The notes under the pieces: generated by a model | What the model was told of the DNA's origin: nothing | The model's database searches: none | What the model saw: only the letters and a program-made list of their open reading frames with translations | Position numbers and translations under genes: made by a program | From: Streptomyces rimosus | GTDB lineage: Bacteria > Actinomycetota > Actinomycetes > Streptomycetales > Streptomycetaceae | Reading direction: 5' to 3' | Assembly (NCBI RefSeq): GCF_008704655.1 | Contig: NZ_CP023688.1 | Span: 8,373,001 to 8,437,000 of the forward strand | DNA: 64,000 bases | In this document: piece after piece, positions 63,718-64,000 of the stretch | How positions within the stretch are numbered: position 1 is the first letter of the stretch | Layout of the letters: every line of letters begins with the position of its first letter

Positions 63718-64000
63718 GGCTGATCGGGCGCCGGGGGAGCGGGGAGGAGTACACCACGCTGGTCGTCACCGACCCCAGCGCCCCCACCCGGCCCGACACC
63801 TCCTCCAGATGCTTCATCGAGCGGGCGGCGACCTTCAGGACGAAGCAGTCGTCGCCCGTGACGTGGTGCGCCTCCAGGATCTCGGGCGTGGAGTCCAGCA
63901 GGTCGTGGAACGGTTTGTAGTTGCCGTTCGGGTAGCGCAGCCGGACGAACGCCAGCACCCCCAGCCCGATGGCCTCCGGCTCGATCACCGCCGCGTACCC
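63713..64000 (-). CDS. Lrp/AsnC-family regulator (5' partial)
   Basis: Only the C-terminal ligand-binding RAM domain is in the window: GYAAVIEPEAIGLGVLAFVR, EILEAHHVTGDDCFVLKVAA, LEEVSGRVGALGSVTTSVVY ending SSPLPRRPISH. The frame is open to the right edge, so the DNA-binding half lies beyond. Amino acid-responsive transcription regulator; target unknown. Confidence 0.85.
   Translation of the reverse strand, partial: GYAAVIEPEAIGLGVLAFVRLRYPNGNYKPFHDLLDSTPEILEAHHVTGDDCFVLKVAARSMKHLEEVSGRVGALGSVTTSVVYSSPLPRRPISH

Overview
High GC, strong G/C bias at third codon positions, GTG starts, a WhiB-like protein and the protein families all point to an actinomycete, almost certainly Streptomyces. The near-complete epsilon-poly-lysine-synthetase-type gene would suit a producer of the S. 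albulus/S. noursei kind; that species hint is inference.

Region 1 (1-33 kb) is a low-oxygen and nitrogen-oxide island. Two complete narGHJI operons lie in the same direction, with narK and a hemY-type porphyrinogen oxidase between them and a divergent radical SAM/SPASM gene in front. Next come a DevR/OsdR-type response regulator, a CBS-BON protein, a DevS/OsdK-type GAF histidine kinase, a flavin-binding protein, a double universal stress protein, pyruvate formate-lyase with its activase, a sirohydrochlorin chelatase-like gene and a fused NirB-NirD nitrite reductase. A palindrome of the form GGNCCG-WW-CGGNCC (or a degenerate version) recurs in front of narG1, the response regulator, usp/pflB (three copies), the flavoprotein and cbiX/nirB. 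I read it as the likely regulator box of this island.

Region 2 (33-42 kb) is accessory and decayed. An aldo/keto reductase pseudogene is split by a 5,049-bp Tn3-like element (34719-39767) with about 38-bp terminal inverted repeats and a 5-bp target duplication, GAGGA. Removing the element plus one duplication rejoins the reductase in the expected family sequence. The element has only scraps of transposase and resolvase, and carries an intact aldo/keto reductase behind a MerR-type promoter plus a two-gene DUF1684/SnoaL-like unit. Relics of a CHAP protein and an esterase follow.

Region 3 (42-48 kb) holds a rhomboid-like membrane protein and a 1409-aa A-T-membrane synthetase whose specificity residues read DAESIGTVVK, a lysine-type code. 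An imperfect direct repeat flanks the synthetase gene.

Region 4 (48-64 kb) is more ordinary chromosome: signal peptidase (apparently broken at its 5' end), DinB-like, WhiB-like, SMP-30-like, an APC permease, a DUF5685 protein with an extremely Cys-rich tail, an ABC exporter coupled to a 39-codon ORF, a lipoprotein, sbcD-sbcC, and an Lrp/AsnC gene cut by the right edge. Strong hairpins mark most convergent gene ends. I saw no tRNA, rRNA or CRISPR array.
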